Of a stretch of DNA of 64,000 bases, positions 32,831-42,617 are shown piece after piece; within the stretch, counting starts at the first letter, position 1, and the number at the start of each line of letters is the position of its first letter. The notes below the pieces were generated by a model. The model had not been told where the DNA came from. It did no database searches and saw only the letters and a program-made list of their open reading frames with translations. Location: positions 2,499,314-2,563,313 of the forward strand of contig JBFLJU010000001.1 of assembly GCA_040743155.1 (NCBI GenBank). Reading direction: 5' to 3'. This stretch comes from Cycloclasticus sp. (GTDB taxonomy: Bacteria > Pseudomonadota > Gammaproteobacteria > Methylococcales > Cycloclasticaceae). Both the position numbers and the translations under genes were made by a program.

Positions 32831-32945
32831 GTATCTAGTTAGATATGCTTGCTCATATCTCCCCCTCCCCTTGAGCAAGTTCTTTCGGTTAGCTATAACC
32901 GAATTCTGAAGCCCTAGGCTGTTTTTGGCTCTAGGGCTTTTTTTT
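32831..32945 (+). ncRNA. candidate small RNA in the Spot 42/ErsA position (polA-engB gap)
   Basis: About 115 nt from a predicted start near 32831 to a strong terminator. The spacer between polA and engB holds Spot 42 (spf) in enterics and ErsA in Pseudomonas; ErsA is transcribed by the envelope-stress sigma factor AlgU, and a sigma-E-like promoter is present here. Hairpins: AGATATG/CATATCT (32841-32860, competing with TATCT/AGATA), CTTGCTC/GAGCAAG enclosing a CCCCCTCCCC stretch (32861-32870), and CGGTTA/TAACCG (32886-32901). The C-rich loop is a likely seed for pairing with ribosome-binding sites. Homology by sequence is not shown. Confidence 0.6.
32909..32945 (+). terminator. rho-independent terminator of the small RNA
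   Basis: Perfect stem AAGCCCTAG / CTAGGGCTT with a 13-base loop and eight T residues (32938-32945). It overlaps the last codons of engB on the other strand. Confidence 0.85.
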
Positions 32946-33554
32946 GCTTATAATTTCTGCCACATTTAGGTGTTCATCTAACCAATTATGTATCTGCTCT
33001 ATGCCTTCCTTTTTAAGAGAGGAAAATAGCTCCACTTGAACGTTGGCGGTCGAATCTTTAAGTAGTTTTTGAACAGCAAATAAGGTGTTTTTAGCGCCAT
33101 TGCGATTGAGTTTGTCGGCTTTTGTTAGCGCCACAAAAACATCTAAATTTAAATGAGCGGCATAATCGATCATTTGTATATCGAATTCACCTAGCGAGCG
33201 ACGAATATCGACCAGTAAAACCAGTCCATTGAGCGCCTTTCTTTTTTCCAAGTAACGTTCAAGCTCTTTTTGCCATTTTTGTTGAACGCTCGGTGGCACT
33301 TTAGCGTAGCCATAGCCGGGCAAATCCACTAAGCAGCGCTGCTCATCAAGTTTGAAATAAACAAGCTGTTGAGTTCTGCCGGGCGTTTTGCTGGTTCTAG
33401 CGAGGCTTTTTTGATTGGTCAGTGTGTTGATGGCGCTTGACTTGCCCGCATTTGACCTACCGGCGAAGGCGACTTCGTATTCGATGCCTTCAGGGGTGGT
33501 TTTTAGATTGGGAGCATTAAGCAGGTATTCGGCGCGGTGATAAAGGGGGTTCAT
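32931..33554 (-). CDS. engB: ribosome biogenesis GTP-binding protein EngB (YihA/YsxC)
   Basis: Essential small GTPase needed for large ribosomal subunit assembly, 207 aa. The G motifs are clear: G1 AGRSNAGKSSAINTL, G2 around KTPGRTQ, G3 DLPGYGYAKVP, G4 TKADKLNR and G5 SSLKK. Convergent with polA across the small RNA, the ancestral gammaproteobacterial arrangement. Its last codons lie inside the small RNA terminator stem. Confidence 0.96.
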   Translation of the reverse strand: MNPLYHRAEYLLNAPNLKTTPEGIEYEVAFAGRSNAGKSSAINTLTNQKSLARTSKTPGRTQQLVYFKLDEQRCLVDLPGYGYAKVPPSVQQKWQKELERYLEKRKALNGLVLLVDIRRSLGEFDIQMIDYAAHLNLDVFVALTKADKLNRNGAKNTLFAVQKLLKDSTANVQVELFSSLKKEGIEQIHNWLDEHLNVAEIISKKKP

Positions 33555-33713
33555 ATTGAAAGTTTGGCTAGAAAAGTGCTTTATTGTACCGGAGTGAGGA
33601 AATGCAGTGTGTATAACAACAAATGTGCTAGAAAAAGACTAAACTTGAAGTGGAATTATTGTAAAATCAGCAGCTGAATTTAGCGTTAAGCGAAATATAG
33701 CGAGGAAATAAGG

Positions 33714-34016
33714 GTGAATAAAATTTCATTGGCGGTAGTAGTGTTGGCCTTATTAGCTTCTGCTCAATCATGGGCAGGCGATGCAGTAGCTGGTAAAGCA
33801 AAAGCGGCGCAATGTGCCGCGTGTCATGGTGCTGCAGGCATTAGCCCAATGGGGCTTTACCCTAACTTAGCGGGGCAAAAGGAACAATACTTGGCAAAGC
33901 AGATAAACGACTTTCGTTCAGGGTTACGTAAAGACCCAACGATGCAAGCGATGACTAGTGCGCTATCTGATGATGACGTGGCAAACCTTGCTGCGTATTA
34001 TGCCGGTATTAAATAA
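33714..34016 (+). CDS. monohaem cytochrome c (c553/c5-like), periplasmic
   Basis: A 100-aa class I cytochrome c. Signal peptide ([20 protein letters not shown]), then the haem site CAACH near residue 37 and a distal Met in PTMQAM near 79. The start is GTG with GAGG at good spacing. It precedes a dihaem cytochrome c4 by 12 bases, a pair also found near engB in Pseudomonas. It probably carries electrons to terminal oxidases. Confidence 0.92.
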   Translation: MNKISLAVVVLALLASAQSWAGDAVAGKAKAAQCAACHGAAGISPMGLYPNLAGQKEQYLAKQINDFRSGLRKDPTMQAMTSALSDDDVANLAAYYAGIK

Positions 34017-34040
34017 AAATCAGTTTAGTTGGAAGGAATG

Positions 34041-34646
34041 ATGAAATTAAATATATTTGTGATTTGTTTTTTTACTGCATTAGTATCAATGGATGCTTTT
34101 GCTGTAGGTGATGTTGAAGCTGGCAGAGCAAAAGCTGCGATGTGTGCAGGTTGTCATGGGCAAAATGGTAATAGCTCAAACCCAGTATGGCCAAAACTAG
34201 CCGGCCAGCATGCGTTTTATATTGAAAAGGAGCTGCATGACTTTCAAAACAAAAAACGTACCGACGCAACCATGGCGCCGATGGCGGCGGGTTTGAATGA
34301 TGTTGATATTGAGAACATAGCCGCTTTCTTTGCGAGTGTTCCTTCAACCGTTGAAGCGGCGAGTGCCGATAAAATCAAATTGGGTGAAAAAATCTACCGT
34401 GCTGGAAAAGTTGGTAATGGCTTGCCTGCTTGTATCGCTTGTCATGGGCCTAATGGTGCCGGTAGTGCGCCTGCGCGGTTCCCTCGTATCGGCGGTCAAC
34501 ATGCGGCTTATTTATCTAAAGCACTGAAAGATTTCAAAGCAGAAACGCGTGATAATGATCACCAAGCGATGATGCGCGATATTGCTGGACGCATGAGTAA
34601 CAAAGAAATTGAGGCGGTTTCGTCATATATTTCAGGATTACACTAG
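34041..34646 (+). CDS. dihaem cytochrome c4-like protein
   Basis: A two-domain periplasmic cytochrome, about 201 aa. Signal peptide MKLNIFVICFFTALVSMDAF, then two CxxCH sites (CAGCH and CIACH) separated by about 95 residues, each with a downstream Met ligand (ATMAPM and HQAMM). The repeated LAGQHAFYIEKELHDF / IGGQHAAYLSKALKDF segments show the internal duplication typical of cytochrome c4. The start may be either of two adjacent ATG codons (34038 or 34041); the second has better spacing to AAGGA. A strong terminator follows. Confidence 0.92.
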   Translation: MKLNIFVICFFTALVSMDAFAVGDVEAGRAKAAMCAGCHGQNGNSSNPVWPKLAGQHAFYIEKELHDFQNKKRTDATMAPMAAGLNDVDIENIAAFFASVPSTVEAASADKIKLGEKIYRAGKVGNGLPACIACHGPNGAGSAPARFPRIGGQHAAYLSKALKDFKAETRDNDHQAMMRDIAGRMSNKEIEAVSSYISGLH

Positions 34647-34661
34647 GTCAACGTATTCTTC

Positions 34662-34690
34662 AAAAAAGGGCAACTTTGTTGCCCTTTTTT
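34662..34690 (+). terminator. rho-independent terminator after cytochrome c4
   Basis: Stem GGGCAAC / GTTGCCC with a TTT loop, flanked by A6 and followed by T6. It ends the cytochrome pair before resB. Confidence 0.92.
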
Positions 34691-34731
34691 GTTTTAGGTT
34701 AATGTGAGTTACAAAGCTCATTAAACTTTTT

Positions 34732-36723
34732 ATGAATAATCAATCAGTGACACCCACAGAGACGCTTCCCCCTAGAACATCGGCATTGTTGTTGAAGTTT
34801 CTTGGTTCGATGAACTTGGCGATAACGCTATTGGTGGGCCTATCTATCGCCGCCATCATAGGCACAGTGTTACAACAAAATCAGCCCTATACCGACTACA
34901 TCATAAAGTTTGGCCCTTTTTGGTTCGAGGTATTCAATCAAATTGGTTTGTATGACGTTTACTCGTCGAGTTGGTTTTTGTTTATCTTGTTTTTCTTAGT
35001 TCTTTCAACCAGTACGTGTATTTATAGAAATGCGCCGAATATGTTGCGTGAGATGCGTGAATATCGGCAAAATATCCAGCTCAAAACATTGGAGAATTAT
35101 TCCAATACGCACCGTTGGGCGCTTACGCAATCAATGGAAGATATTCAGCATGTGGGGAAAAAGATATTTTCGCACAATGGCTATAGCGCAAGATTAAAAG
35201 ACGGCGATGGCTATACCTTGATTTCGGGCATGAAGGGAGGCGGTAGTCGGCTAGGCTATATCCTTACTCATATGGCGATCGTGTTGATCTGCATCGGTGG
35301 TTTGATTGATGGAAATGCCATTTTAAAGGCGAGAGAAATGCTGGGGCAAATTGCGCCAGAGACAAGAAATATTGCCGCTAGTGATGTGCCTGAAATTAGT
35401 CGCCTAGGGGTTAATAACCAGTCTTTTCGCGGCAGTGTTTCGATTCCAGAGGGTCGTCAAACCGATGTTTTGTTTCTTAATTATAAAGACGGCTACCTCG
35501 TACAAGAGTTACCGTTTTCGGTTGAAGTAAAAGATTTTAGAATTGAGCATTATGATAGTGGTCAACCAAAATCCTTCGAAAGTGATTTAGTTGTACACGA
35601 TAAACGCTTGGAGCAACCGTTAGAGCAAACTATTTCCGTTAATCACCCGTTAATCTACGACGGTTATTCTATCTATCAAGCGAGTTTTTCTGATGGCGGT
35701 TCTGAGCTAGAGTTGTTAGCCTGGCCATTGATGGGTGCGGCTAAGGCAACAAGAAAGATAGAAATTAAAGTGGGTGATGAGTTGGAAATGAACTTATATA
35801 GCAATCCTTGGATTCTAGAAACCTCTGATTTTCGTTTGTTTAATATTAATCCATCAGAAGACCCGACTAAAAAATTCAAAAATGCAGGGCCCAGTGTGCA
35901 GTTCAAAATGCGCAATAAAACAGGGGAGGCAAAAGAATTTTTAAACTATATGGTTCCAGTGGAAAGAGACGGGGCTTTTTATTATTTGAGTGGTGTGCGT
36001 GGATCACCTGCCGAAGAGTTTAGGTATTTATATGTGCCTGTCGATGATAAAGGTAGGATTGATCGGTTTATGAAGTACCTACACGCGCTTGCAGATGAGG
36101 AGTTGTTGCAAAGAATGGCGGCAGAGCAAAATTTTGCGGGGTCTTCCTTGCCATCAAAAGAAGCGGCTCAGCTTAATAAAGCAATGGTTAGTTTAGTGGG
36201 TTTGTTTGTTGAAAATGGCATGCAAGCCGTGATTACTCAAGTCGAAAAAAACGTGCCAGCAGAGAAACGAGAAGAAGTATCAAAGCTGTATATTAGGGTT
36301 CTGCAGCAAATATTGGGGGCCGTGTATGTTGATGTGCTGACCGAAGAGGGTGTTGATGTTAGTTTAGGTGTGGATGAAAAGAAGGCGGAGTTTTTTGATG
36401 CGGCGACAGCAGCGATTGGAGCGATTGGTCGCTATGGTTCACCCGTTTATTTTCAATTGTCTAGTTTTGTCCATCATCAGGCCAGTGGCTTGCAAATTGC
36501 CAAAGCGCCTGGAAAGAACTTGGTTTACCCGGGTTGTGCAATGCTGATTTTGGGCGTATTTTTAATGTTTTATGCACCTCAGCAGCGATTGTGGGCTTGG
36601 TTAGAGCAAACGGATGACGGTGTGACGTTTGTTCTGGCGGGGCATGCTATTAGAAACAAGCTGGACTTTTCCAAGCAATATCAACAGATACAAGCACAGT
36701 TTGATCGTGTTTTAACGAGTTAG
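34732..36723 (+). CDS. resB: cytochrome c biogenesis protein ResB (Ccs1, System II)
   Basis: A 663-aa membrane protein of the System II cytochrome c maturation complex, which carries haem across the membrane with CcsA/CcsB and keeps apocytochrome thiols reduced. Membrane helices are at about residues 25-50, 75-95 and 170-195 and one near the C terminus (CAMLILGVFLMFYAP), around a large periplasmic domain. N-terminal FLGSMNLAITLLVGLSIAAI-type sequence and SSSWFLFILFFLVLSTSTC are ResB hallmarks. It is 9 bases upstream of ccsB. Confidence 0.93.
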   Translation: MNNQSVTPTETLPPRTSALLLKFLGSMNLAITLLVGLSIAAIIGTVLQQNQPYTDYIIKFGPFWFEVFNQIGLYDVYSSSWFLFILFFLVLSTSTCIYRNAPNMLREMREYRQNIQLKTLENYSNTHRWALTQSMEDIQHVGKKIFSHNGYSARLKDGDGYTLISGMKGGGSRLGYILTHMAIVLICIGGLIDGNAILKAREMLGQIAPETRNIAASDVPEISRLGVNNQSFRGSVSIPEGRQTDVLFLNYKDGYLVQELPFSVEVKDFRIEHYDSGQPKSFESDLVVHDKRLEQPLEQTISVNHPLIYDGYSIYQASFSDGGSELELLAWPLMGAAKATRKIEIKVGDELEMNLYSNPWILETSDFRLFNINPSEDPTKKFKNAGPSVQFKMRNKTGEAKEFLNYMVPVERDGAFYYLSGVRGSPAEEFRYLYVPVDDKGRIDRFMKYLHALADEELLQRMAAEQNFAGSSLPSKEAAQLNKAMVSLVGLFVENGMQAVITQVEKNVPAEKREEVSKLYIRVLQQILGAVYVDVLTEEGVDVSLGVDEKKAEFFDAATAAIGAIGRYGSPVYFQLSSFVHHQASGLQIAKAPGKNLVYPGCAMLILGVFLMFYAPQQRLWAWLEQTDDGVTFVLAGHAIRNKLDFSKQYQQIQAQFDRVLTS

Positions 36724-36732
36724 GGTACCGAT

Positions 36733-37908
36733 ATGAATAGTACGCACGCAGCCTTGCAGCATGAGCTAGATCAGCAATCTTTTTGGAAATGCTTAAGCGT
36801 TTTTGATTGGGTATGGGCGGTGATCGTTTTGATAGGCACCGGTTATGCCTATGCTAGCTATGCCGCTTTAATGGACGGCTATGAAAAGGGTATATTGGTT
36901 TCAACGGGTGTTAGTTTGGTTGCACTCGGCTGGCACTGGAAAGAGATTAGAGGGTTGTCACTGGCCGTCTTTGTGTTGAGTATTTTTGGCGTGAGTCGAT
37001 ATGTTAATGGGCTTGCTGATGCCGAAGTGGATTTCTTTTTGAGATTCCTTGTGTCTAGCCAGTCGGCGATTATGTGGATGAGTGCATTGTACGTGCTGGC
37101 AACGGTAACGTACTTTATTGCATTTTTCACACGCTCAGAGTTCTCAGGAAAAGTGGCCAGTGCGATGACGTGGTCTGCAACAACAATGGGTTTAGTGGGC
37201 CTAATGATTAGGTGGCGTGAGTCCTACCTCATTGGTTTGGATGTGGGGCATATTCCCGTTAGTAATTTATACGAAGTCTTTATTCTGTTTTCAATTATTA
37301 CTGCCTTATTGTATTTATTTTACGAGCGTCGTTATCAAACGCGGATGTTGGGTGGTTTTGTCTTGTTAGTGATCAGCGCTGCGGTTGCTTTTTTGCTCTG
37401 GTACGCCTTTGATAGGGACGCGGCTGATATTCAACCGTTGGTGCCAGCTTTAAAGAGCTATTGGATGAAAATTCACGTGCCAGCTAACTTTGTTGGCTAC
37501 GGTGCTTTTGCGTTGGCGGCGATGGTGGCGACGGCGTATCTTATTCGTGTGAAAGCCGAGCAGAATGATCCGAACGGTATAGCCATGACCTTGCCCGCGC
37601 CGGACATCCTTGATGATCTGATTTATAAATCCATTGCGTTGGGCTTTGCGTTTTTCACCTTGGCCACTATTTTGGGTGCCTTATGGGCCGCCGAAGCCTG
37701 GGGTGGATATTGGTCCTGGGATCCAAAAGAAACTTGGGCGTTAATCGTTTGGTTAAATTATGCGGCTTGGTTGCATATGAGATTAACAAAAGGCTGGCGA
37801 GGTAAGCCGATGGCGGTATGGGCGATAGTGGGTCTTTTTGTTACATTATTTGCCTTTTTAGGGGTGAATATGTTTTTGTCAGGGTTACATTCATACGGTG
37901 AGCTTTAA
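36733..37908 (+). CDS. ccsB: c-type cytochrome biogenesis protein CcsB (ResC/CcsA type)
   Basis: Haem-handling membrane protein, 391 aa, partner of ResB. The tryptophan-rich WWD haem-binding motif is conserved (WAAEAWGGYWSWDPKETWAL, about residues 318-337), with flanking His residues in periplasmic loops (KIHVPANFVGYG and GLHSYGEL). Eight or more helices. Adjacent to resB and followed by dsbA, so thiol and haem chemistry for the upstream cytochromes are grouped together. Confidence 0.94.
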   Translation: MNSTHAALQHELDQQSFWKCLSVFDWVWAVIVLIGTGYAYASYAALMDGYEKGILVSTGVSLVALGWHWKEIRGLSLAVFVLSIFGVSRYVNGLADAEVDFFLRFLVSSQSAIMWMSALYVLATVTYFIAFFTRSEFSGKVASAMTWSATTMGLVGLMIRWRESYLIGLDVGHIPVSNLYEVFILFSIITALLYLFYERRYQTRMLGGFVLLVISAAVAFLLWYAFDRDAADIQPLVPALKSYWMKIHVPANFVGYGAFALAAMVATAYLIRVKAEQNDPNGIAMTLPAPDILDDLIYKSIALGFAFFTLATILGALWAAEAWGGYWSWDPKETWALIVWLNYAAWLHMRLTKGWRGKPMAVWAIVGLFVTLFAFLGVNMFLSGLHSYGEL

Positions 37909-37932
37909 GGCTGGCTATTTTAGGAGATGGAA

Positions 37933-38562
37933 ATGCGTAAGTTTTTGATATTATTTGGGGTATTTATTGCGTTGTTCGGTGGGTTCGCAGTTGCCGCTGA
38001 AACTTTTGATGAAGGCATTGATTATGAGTTGATAGAGCCTGCTCAGCCAACTGATGATCCCGATCGTATCGAGGTGGTGGAAATCTTCTGGTATGGCTGT
38101 CCGCATTGTTACCACTTCGAGCCTACTTTGGAAACTTGGGTGAAAAGTATTCCACAAGACGTGGATTTTTATCGCTTACCCGCCGTTTTTAATGATCAAT
38201 GGGAAGTCCATGCACGGGCTTATTTCACGGCAGACATTTTAGATGTATTAGAGCACTCGCATGGGGCGCTATTTCATGCGCTACATGGAGAGAAGAAAAC
38301 GATTAATACCGTTGCTAAACTAGCGGCCTTTTATGCGCAGTATGGCGTAGAGGAAAGCTTGTTTAAGAAAACCTATCACTCGTTTGTTGTAAATACTAAA
38401 GTAGCTAGAACGAAAGAGATGGTCCAGCGCTACGGAGTAACGGGCGTGCCGGCAATGGTTGTTGAAGGCAAGTACTTGATAACCGGCTCAATGGCAAAGA
38501 GTTATGGGAATATGTTAAAAATCATCGATTACTTGGTCGAAAAGGAAAGAAAAGCCAAGTAA
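37933..38562 (+). CDS. dsbA: thiol:disulfide interchange protein DsbA
   Basis: Periplasmic disulfide oxidase, about 209 aa. Signal peptide with LFGGFAVAAE cleavage region, active site CPHC (WYGCPHCYHF, near residue 56) and cis-proline loop GVTGVPAM. The ATG at 37933 is preferred since AGGAG is 6 bases away; the ATG at 37927 touches it. Same-strand placement after the ccs genes may reflect the need to form, and then reduce, cysteines of apocytochromes. Confidence 0.94.
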   Translation: MRKFLILFGVFIALFGGFAVAAETFDEGIDYELIEPAQPTDDPDRIEVVEIFWYGCPHCYHFEPTLETWVKSIPQDVDFYRLPAVFNDQWEVHARAYFTADILDVLEHSHGALFHALHGEKKTINTVAKLAAFYAQYGVEESLFKKTYHSFVVNTKVARTKEMVQRYGVTGVPAMVVEGKYLITGSMAKSYGNMLKIIDYLVEKERKAK

Positions 38563-38575
38563 GTCGAGTTATTTG

Positions 38576-39025
38576 CTAACGGCAGTTTTCGTTGATAAAT
38601 GCATTGAGCTGTTCACGCTGTAGGTTTTTGTCTTCAGCGGTGAACCGAGCATAGTTCCCTTCCGCATCTTTATACAAACGGTTGCCACCATAATCTAGCT
38701 GAGCAAGATTTTCTTTGCTCGTCTCACATCTTTCTTGGCGCCGTGCTTGTTTGATGACTTCCTGTTGACGTTTGTCACTAGCCGCTTTTCGCTCGGCATT
38801 TGACTTGGAAATTTCATTGGCGCTGTCTTGGATAGACTGTTGTGCTTGCTGGCTCTCAACAACCGTCTGTGATTTAACAACAATTTTTTGGCGTGCTATA
38901 GATTTGTTTTTTGGAGGGGTTTGTCCGTAGTTGGTGGTGCCTTGCTCATCGACCCAATGGTAGATGGTTGCATGAGTTAGGCTGCTAGAAAGTAAGAAAA
39001 TACAAACCATTAAAGTGCGATACAT
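38576..39025 (-). CDS. DUF4124 domain protein, exported
   Basis: A 149-aa protein from the ATG at 39025, which has GGGAG 7 bases upstream and a signal peptide (MYRTLMVCIFLLSSSLTHA). The mature N terminus IYHWVDEQGTTNYGQTPP is the DUF4124 motif. A Gln/Lys-rich coiled-coil region (about residues 45-100) follows and it ends in a short domain with YKDAEGNYARFTAED. Function unknown. A much longer reading frame upstream reaches into the ilv leader and is not credible. Confidence 0.88.
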   Translation of the reverse strand: MYRTLMVCIFLLSSSLTHATIYHWVDEQGTTNYGQTPPKNKSIARQKIVVKSQTVVESQQAQQSIQDSANEISKSNAERKAASDKRQQEVIKQARRQERCETSKENLAQLDYGGNRLYKDAEGNYARFTAEDKNLQREQLNAFINENCR

Positions 39026-39206
39026 ACTCAACTCCCAGTGTCTTATGTATAAATTAGGTGTTCTATAAGCAAGTATATAGTACTTATTGAGTAATGAAAG
39101 AACTTGACCAACCGCGCAAAAATTAGTATTTTGTCGAGTTCGATTGCGCGTTGTAATCAGATCTGTTTTAGATCGAATAAAATCATTTAAATTTTGGAGA
39201 ATCATT

Positions 39207-40937
39207 GTGGAGCTAAGTGGCGGTGAAATCGTCATCCAATCCTTGAAAGACGAGGGTGTGGAATACGTGTTTGGGTACCCGGGTGGGTGCGTACTGCATA
39301 TATATGATGCTATTTTTAAGCAGCAAGATGTCAAACACGTGTTGGTCCGTCATGAACAAGGCGCTACACATGCTGCTGATGGTTATGCACGTTCATCCGG
39401 TAAGCCTGGTGTGGTGCTAGTGACATCTGGCCCAGGGGCGACAAATGCGGTAACAGGCATTGCTACGGCCTATATGGACTCGATTCCAATGGTAGTTATT
39501 ACTGGGCAAGTACCCAAGCCTGTTATTGGTACGGATGCATTCCAAGAGGTGGATACCGTGGGTATTACACGCCCGTGCGTTAAACATAATTTCTTGGTGA
39601 AAGAGGTTGCGGATATTGCTGAAACGATGAAAAAAGCGTTTTACTTGGCAACCTCTGGTCGACCGGGTCCAGTGGTGGTTGATATTCCAAAAGACATTAC
39701 TGACCCAAGTATTAAGGTTCCTTATCAGTATCCTGCAGAAGTGAGCATGCGCTCATATAACCCTGTTGTTAGTGGTAATATTGGTCAAACAAGGAAAGCA
39801 GTTAAGCTAATTCAAGCAGCCAAACGCCCAGTTATATATAGTGGCGGTGGTGTTATTTTGGGTGAAGCCAGTGAAGAGTTGAGGGAGTTGTGCCATACCT
39901 TGAATTTCCCAGTGACCCAGACATTAATGGGTTTGGGCGCATTCCCTGGAACAGATGTGCAGTCAATGGGCATGTTGGGAATGCACGGCACGTACGAAGC
40001 AAATATGGCGATGCACGATAGTGATTTAATTATCGCCATTGGCGCGCGTTTTGATGATCGCGTTACCGGTAAAATCGCCGATTTTTGCCCGCACGCAAAG
40101 ATCATTCATATTGACGTAGACCCCGCCTCTATTTCAAAAACAATTACGGTTGATGTGCCGATTGTTGGGCAAGTTAAACCCGTCTTATTGGATATACTTG
40201 CGCAATTGGAGAGTTTAGGCGAAACTTTTACTCGTGAGCGTATTGGCGCTTGGTGGGATCAAATTGATGAATGGCGTGCAATGGATTGTATGGCGTATGA
40301 CAAAGACAGCGGTACCATCAAGCCGCAGTATGTTATTGAACAGTTGTATAAAGTGACTAACGGTGAAGCGTTTGTTACCTCGGATGTTGGGCAGCACCAA
40401 ATGTTTGCCGCGCAATTCTATCCGTTTGATAAACCACGTCGTTGGATTAACTCCGGCGGTTTGGGCACTATGGGCTTTGGCTTACCTGCCGCAATGGGCG
40501 TGAAATTCGCAAACCCCGATGCCGATGTTGCTTGTGTAACAGGTGAGGGCAGTATTCAAATGTGTCTGCAAGAGTTATCCACCATGTTGCAATACGACAC
40601 GCCGGTAAAAGTGATCAACTTAAATAATGGTTACTTAGGTATGGTGCGTCAGTGGCAGGAATTCACCTATAAAAGCCGTTATTCACATTCGTATCTTGAA
40701 GCCTTACCCGATTTTAAAAAATTGGCTGAAGCGTATGGCCACGTGGGCATGCAAATCACTAAAAAGGAAGATGTTGAACCAGCGTTAAGAGAGGCATTTG
40801 CAATGAAAGATCGTACGGTCTTTATGGACTTCTTAACGGATACAAAAGAAAACGTGTACCCGATGATACAAGCAGGCAAAGCGCATAACGATATGGTGAT
40901 GGCGCCGAGTTCAAAATATAAAAGGATACTGGCATGA
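39207..40937 (+). CDS. ilvI: acetolactate synthase, large catalytic subunit
   Basis: Thiamine-diphosphate enzyme, 576 aa, first common step of valine, leucine and isoleucine synthesis. Start is GTG at 39207 with GGAGA 7 bases upstream. N-terminal VFGYPGGCVLHIYDAIF and RHEQGATHAADGYARSSGKPG contain the catalytic Glu. The ThDP/Mg motif is VTGEGSIQ...NLNNGYLGMV, where the usual GDG reads GEG, a variant I recall in other gammaproteobacterial enzymes. FAD-binding middle domain present. It overlaps ilvH by 4 bases. Confidence 0.95.
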   Translation: MELSGGEIVIQSLKDEGVEYVFGYPGGCVLHIYDAIFKQQDVKHVLVRHEQGATHAADGYARSSGKPGVVLVTSGPGATNAVTGIATAYMDSIPMVVITGQVPKPVIGTDAFQEVDTVGITRPCVKHNFLVKEVADIAETMKKAFYLATSGRPGPVVVDIPKDITDPSIKVPYQYPAEVSMRSYNPVVSGNIGQTRKAVKLIQAAKRPVIYSGGGVILGEASEELRELCHTLNFPVTQTLMGLGAFPGTDVQSMGMLGMHGTYEANMAMHDSDLIIAIGARFDDRVTGKIADFCPHAKIIHIDVDPASISKTITVDVPIVGQVKPVLLDILAQLESLGETFTRERIGAWWDQIDEWRAMDCMAYDKDSGTIKPQYVIEQLYKVTNGEAFVTSDVGQHQMFAAQFYPFDKPRRWINSGGLGTMGFGLPAAMGVKFANPDADVACVTGEGSIQMCLQELSTMLQYDTPVKVINLNNGYLGMVRQWQEFTYKSRYSHSYLEALPDFKKLAEAYGHVGMQITKKEDVEPALREAFAMKDRTVFMDFLTDTKENVYPMIQAGKAHNDMVMAPSSKYKRILA

Positions 40938-41428
40938 GTCGTCAGCATATTATTTCAGTGTTACTGGAAAATGAAGCGGGTGCTTTATCGCGAGTTGCGG
41001 GTCTGTTTTCTGCTAGAGCGTACAATATCGAGTCGTTAACAGTCGCACCAACGTTAGACCCTACTTTGTCGCGGCTAACGTTGGTAACGGTTGGTAATGA
41101 TGAAACGATTGAGCAAATTAAAAAACAACTGAATAAGTTAATAGACGTCGTTAAGTTGATTGATTTATCAGAGTCTTTTTCATTAGAACGTGAACTTGTT
41201 CTACTGAAAGTGAAAAAGACGGATGCGATGCTGCAAAAGATTGATAACTTAGGTAGCGGCTCATTGGCGCGTGTTACCGATGAAACAGATGGCTATTTAA
41301 TTATTGAATTGTCGGGTGAAAAAGTTTGGTTAGATGACTTCTTGTCTTCTTTGGAAGGTGAGGTACTTGAGGTTGTTCGTACAGGTGTTATAGGTCTTTC
41401 TCGTGGAGAGAGATCGCTAACGCTGTAA
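40934..41428 (+). CDS. ilvH: acetolactate synthase, small regulatory subunit
   Basis: A 164-aa regulatory subunit that confers valine feedback control. The N-terminal ACT domain is seen in HIISVLLENEAGALSRVAGLFSARAYNIESLTV-type sequence (ENEAGALSRV and YNIESL being diagnostic), and the C-terminal ALS_ss_C domain ends LSRGERSL. The ATGA overlap with the large subunit implies translational coupling. ilvC follows 63 bases later. Confidence 0.96.
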   Translation: MSRQHIISVLLENEAGALSRVAGLFSARAYNIESLTVAPTLDPTLSRLTLVTVGNDETIEQIKKQLNKLIDVVKLIDLSESFSLERELVLLKVKKTDAMLQKIDNLGSGSLARVTDETDGYLIIELSGEKVWLDDFLSSLEGEVLEVVRTGVIGLSRGERSLTL

Positions 41429-41467
41429 TCCATGAAGTGTGGTGTCTTGCGTTAGCAAGGCGATTAA

Positions 41468-42508
<1,041 letters not shown>

Positions 42509-42530
42509 TCGATTCTGAGTTGCTAAGAAA

Positions 42531-42559
42531 GGCGGCCGTTTTAACGGCCGCTTTTTTTT
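42531..42559 (+). terminator. rho-independent terminator after ilvC
   Basis: Stem GCGGCCGTT / AACGGCCGC followed by eight T. It closes the ilvI-ilvH-ilvC unit. Confidence 0.93.
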
Positions 42560-42617
42560 GTCATCAACACTTGATGCTAGGCTATACTAAAAACACTACT
42601 AGCGGAGTTAGTTCTGG

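Noticed and set aside
39144..39206. Earlier ATG start for ilvI
   Set aside because: The GTG at 39207 has GGAGA at good spacing and matches the usual N terminus of the enzyme.
39026..39334. N-terminal extension of the DUF4124 protein to 252 aa
   Set aside because: The extra 103 codons lie in the ilv leader; the internal ATG at 39025 has a good ribosome-binding site and signal peptide.
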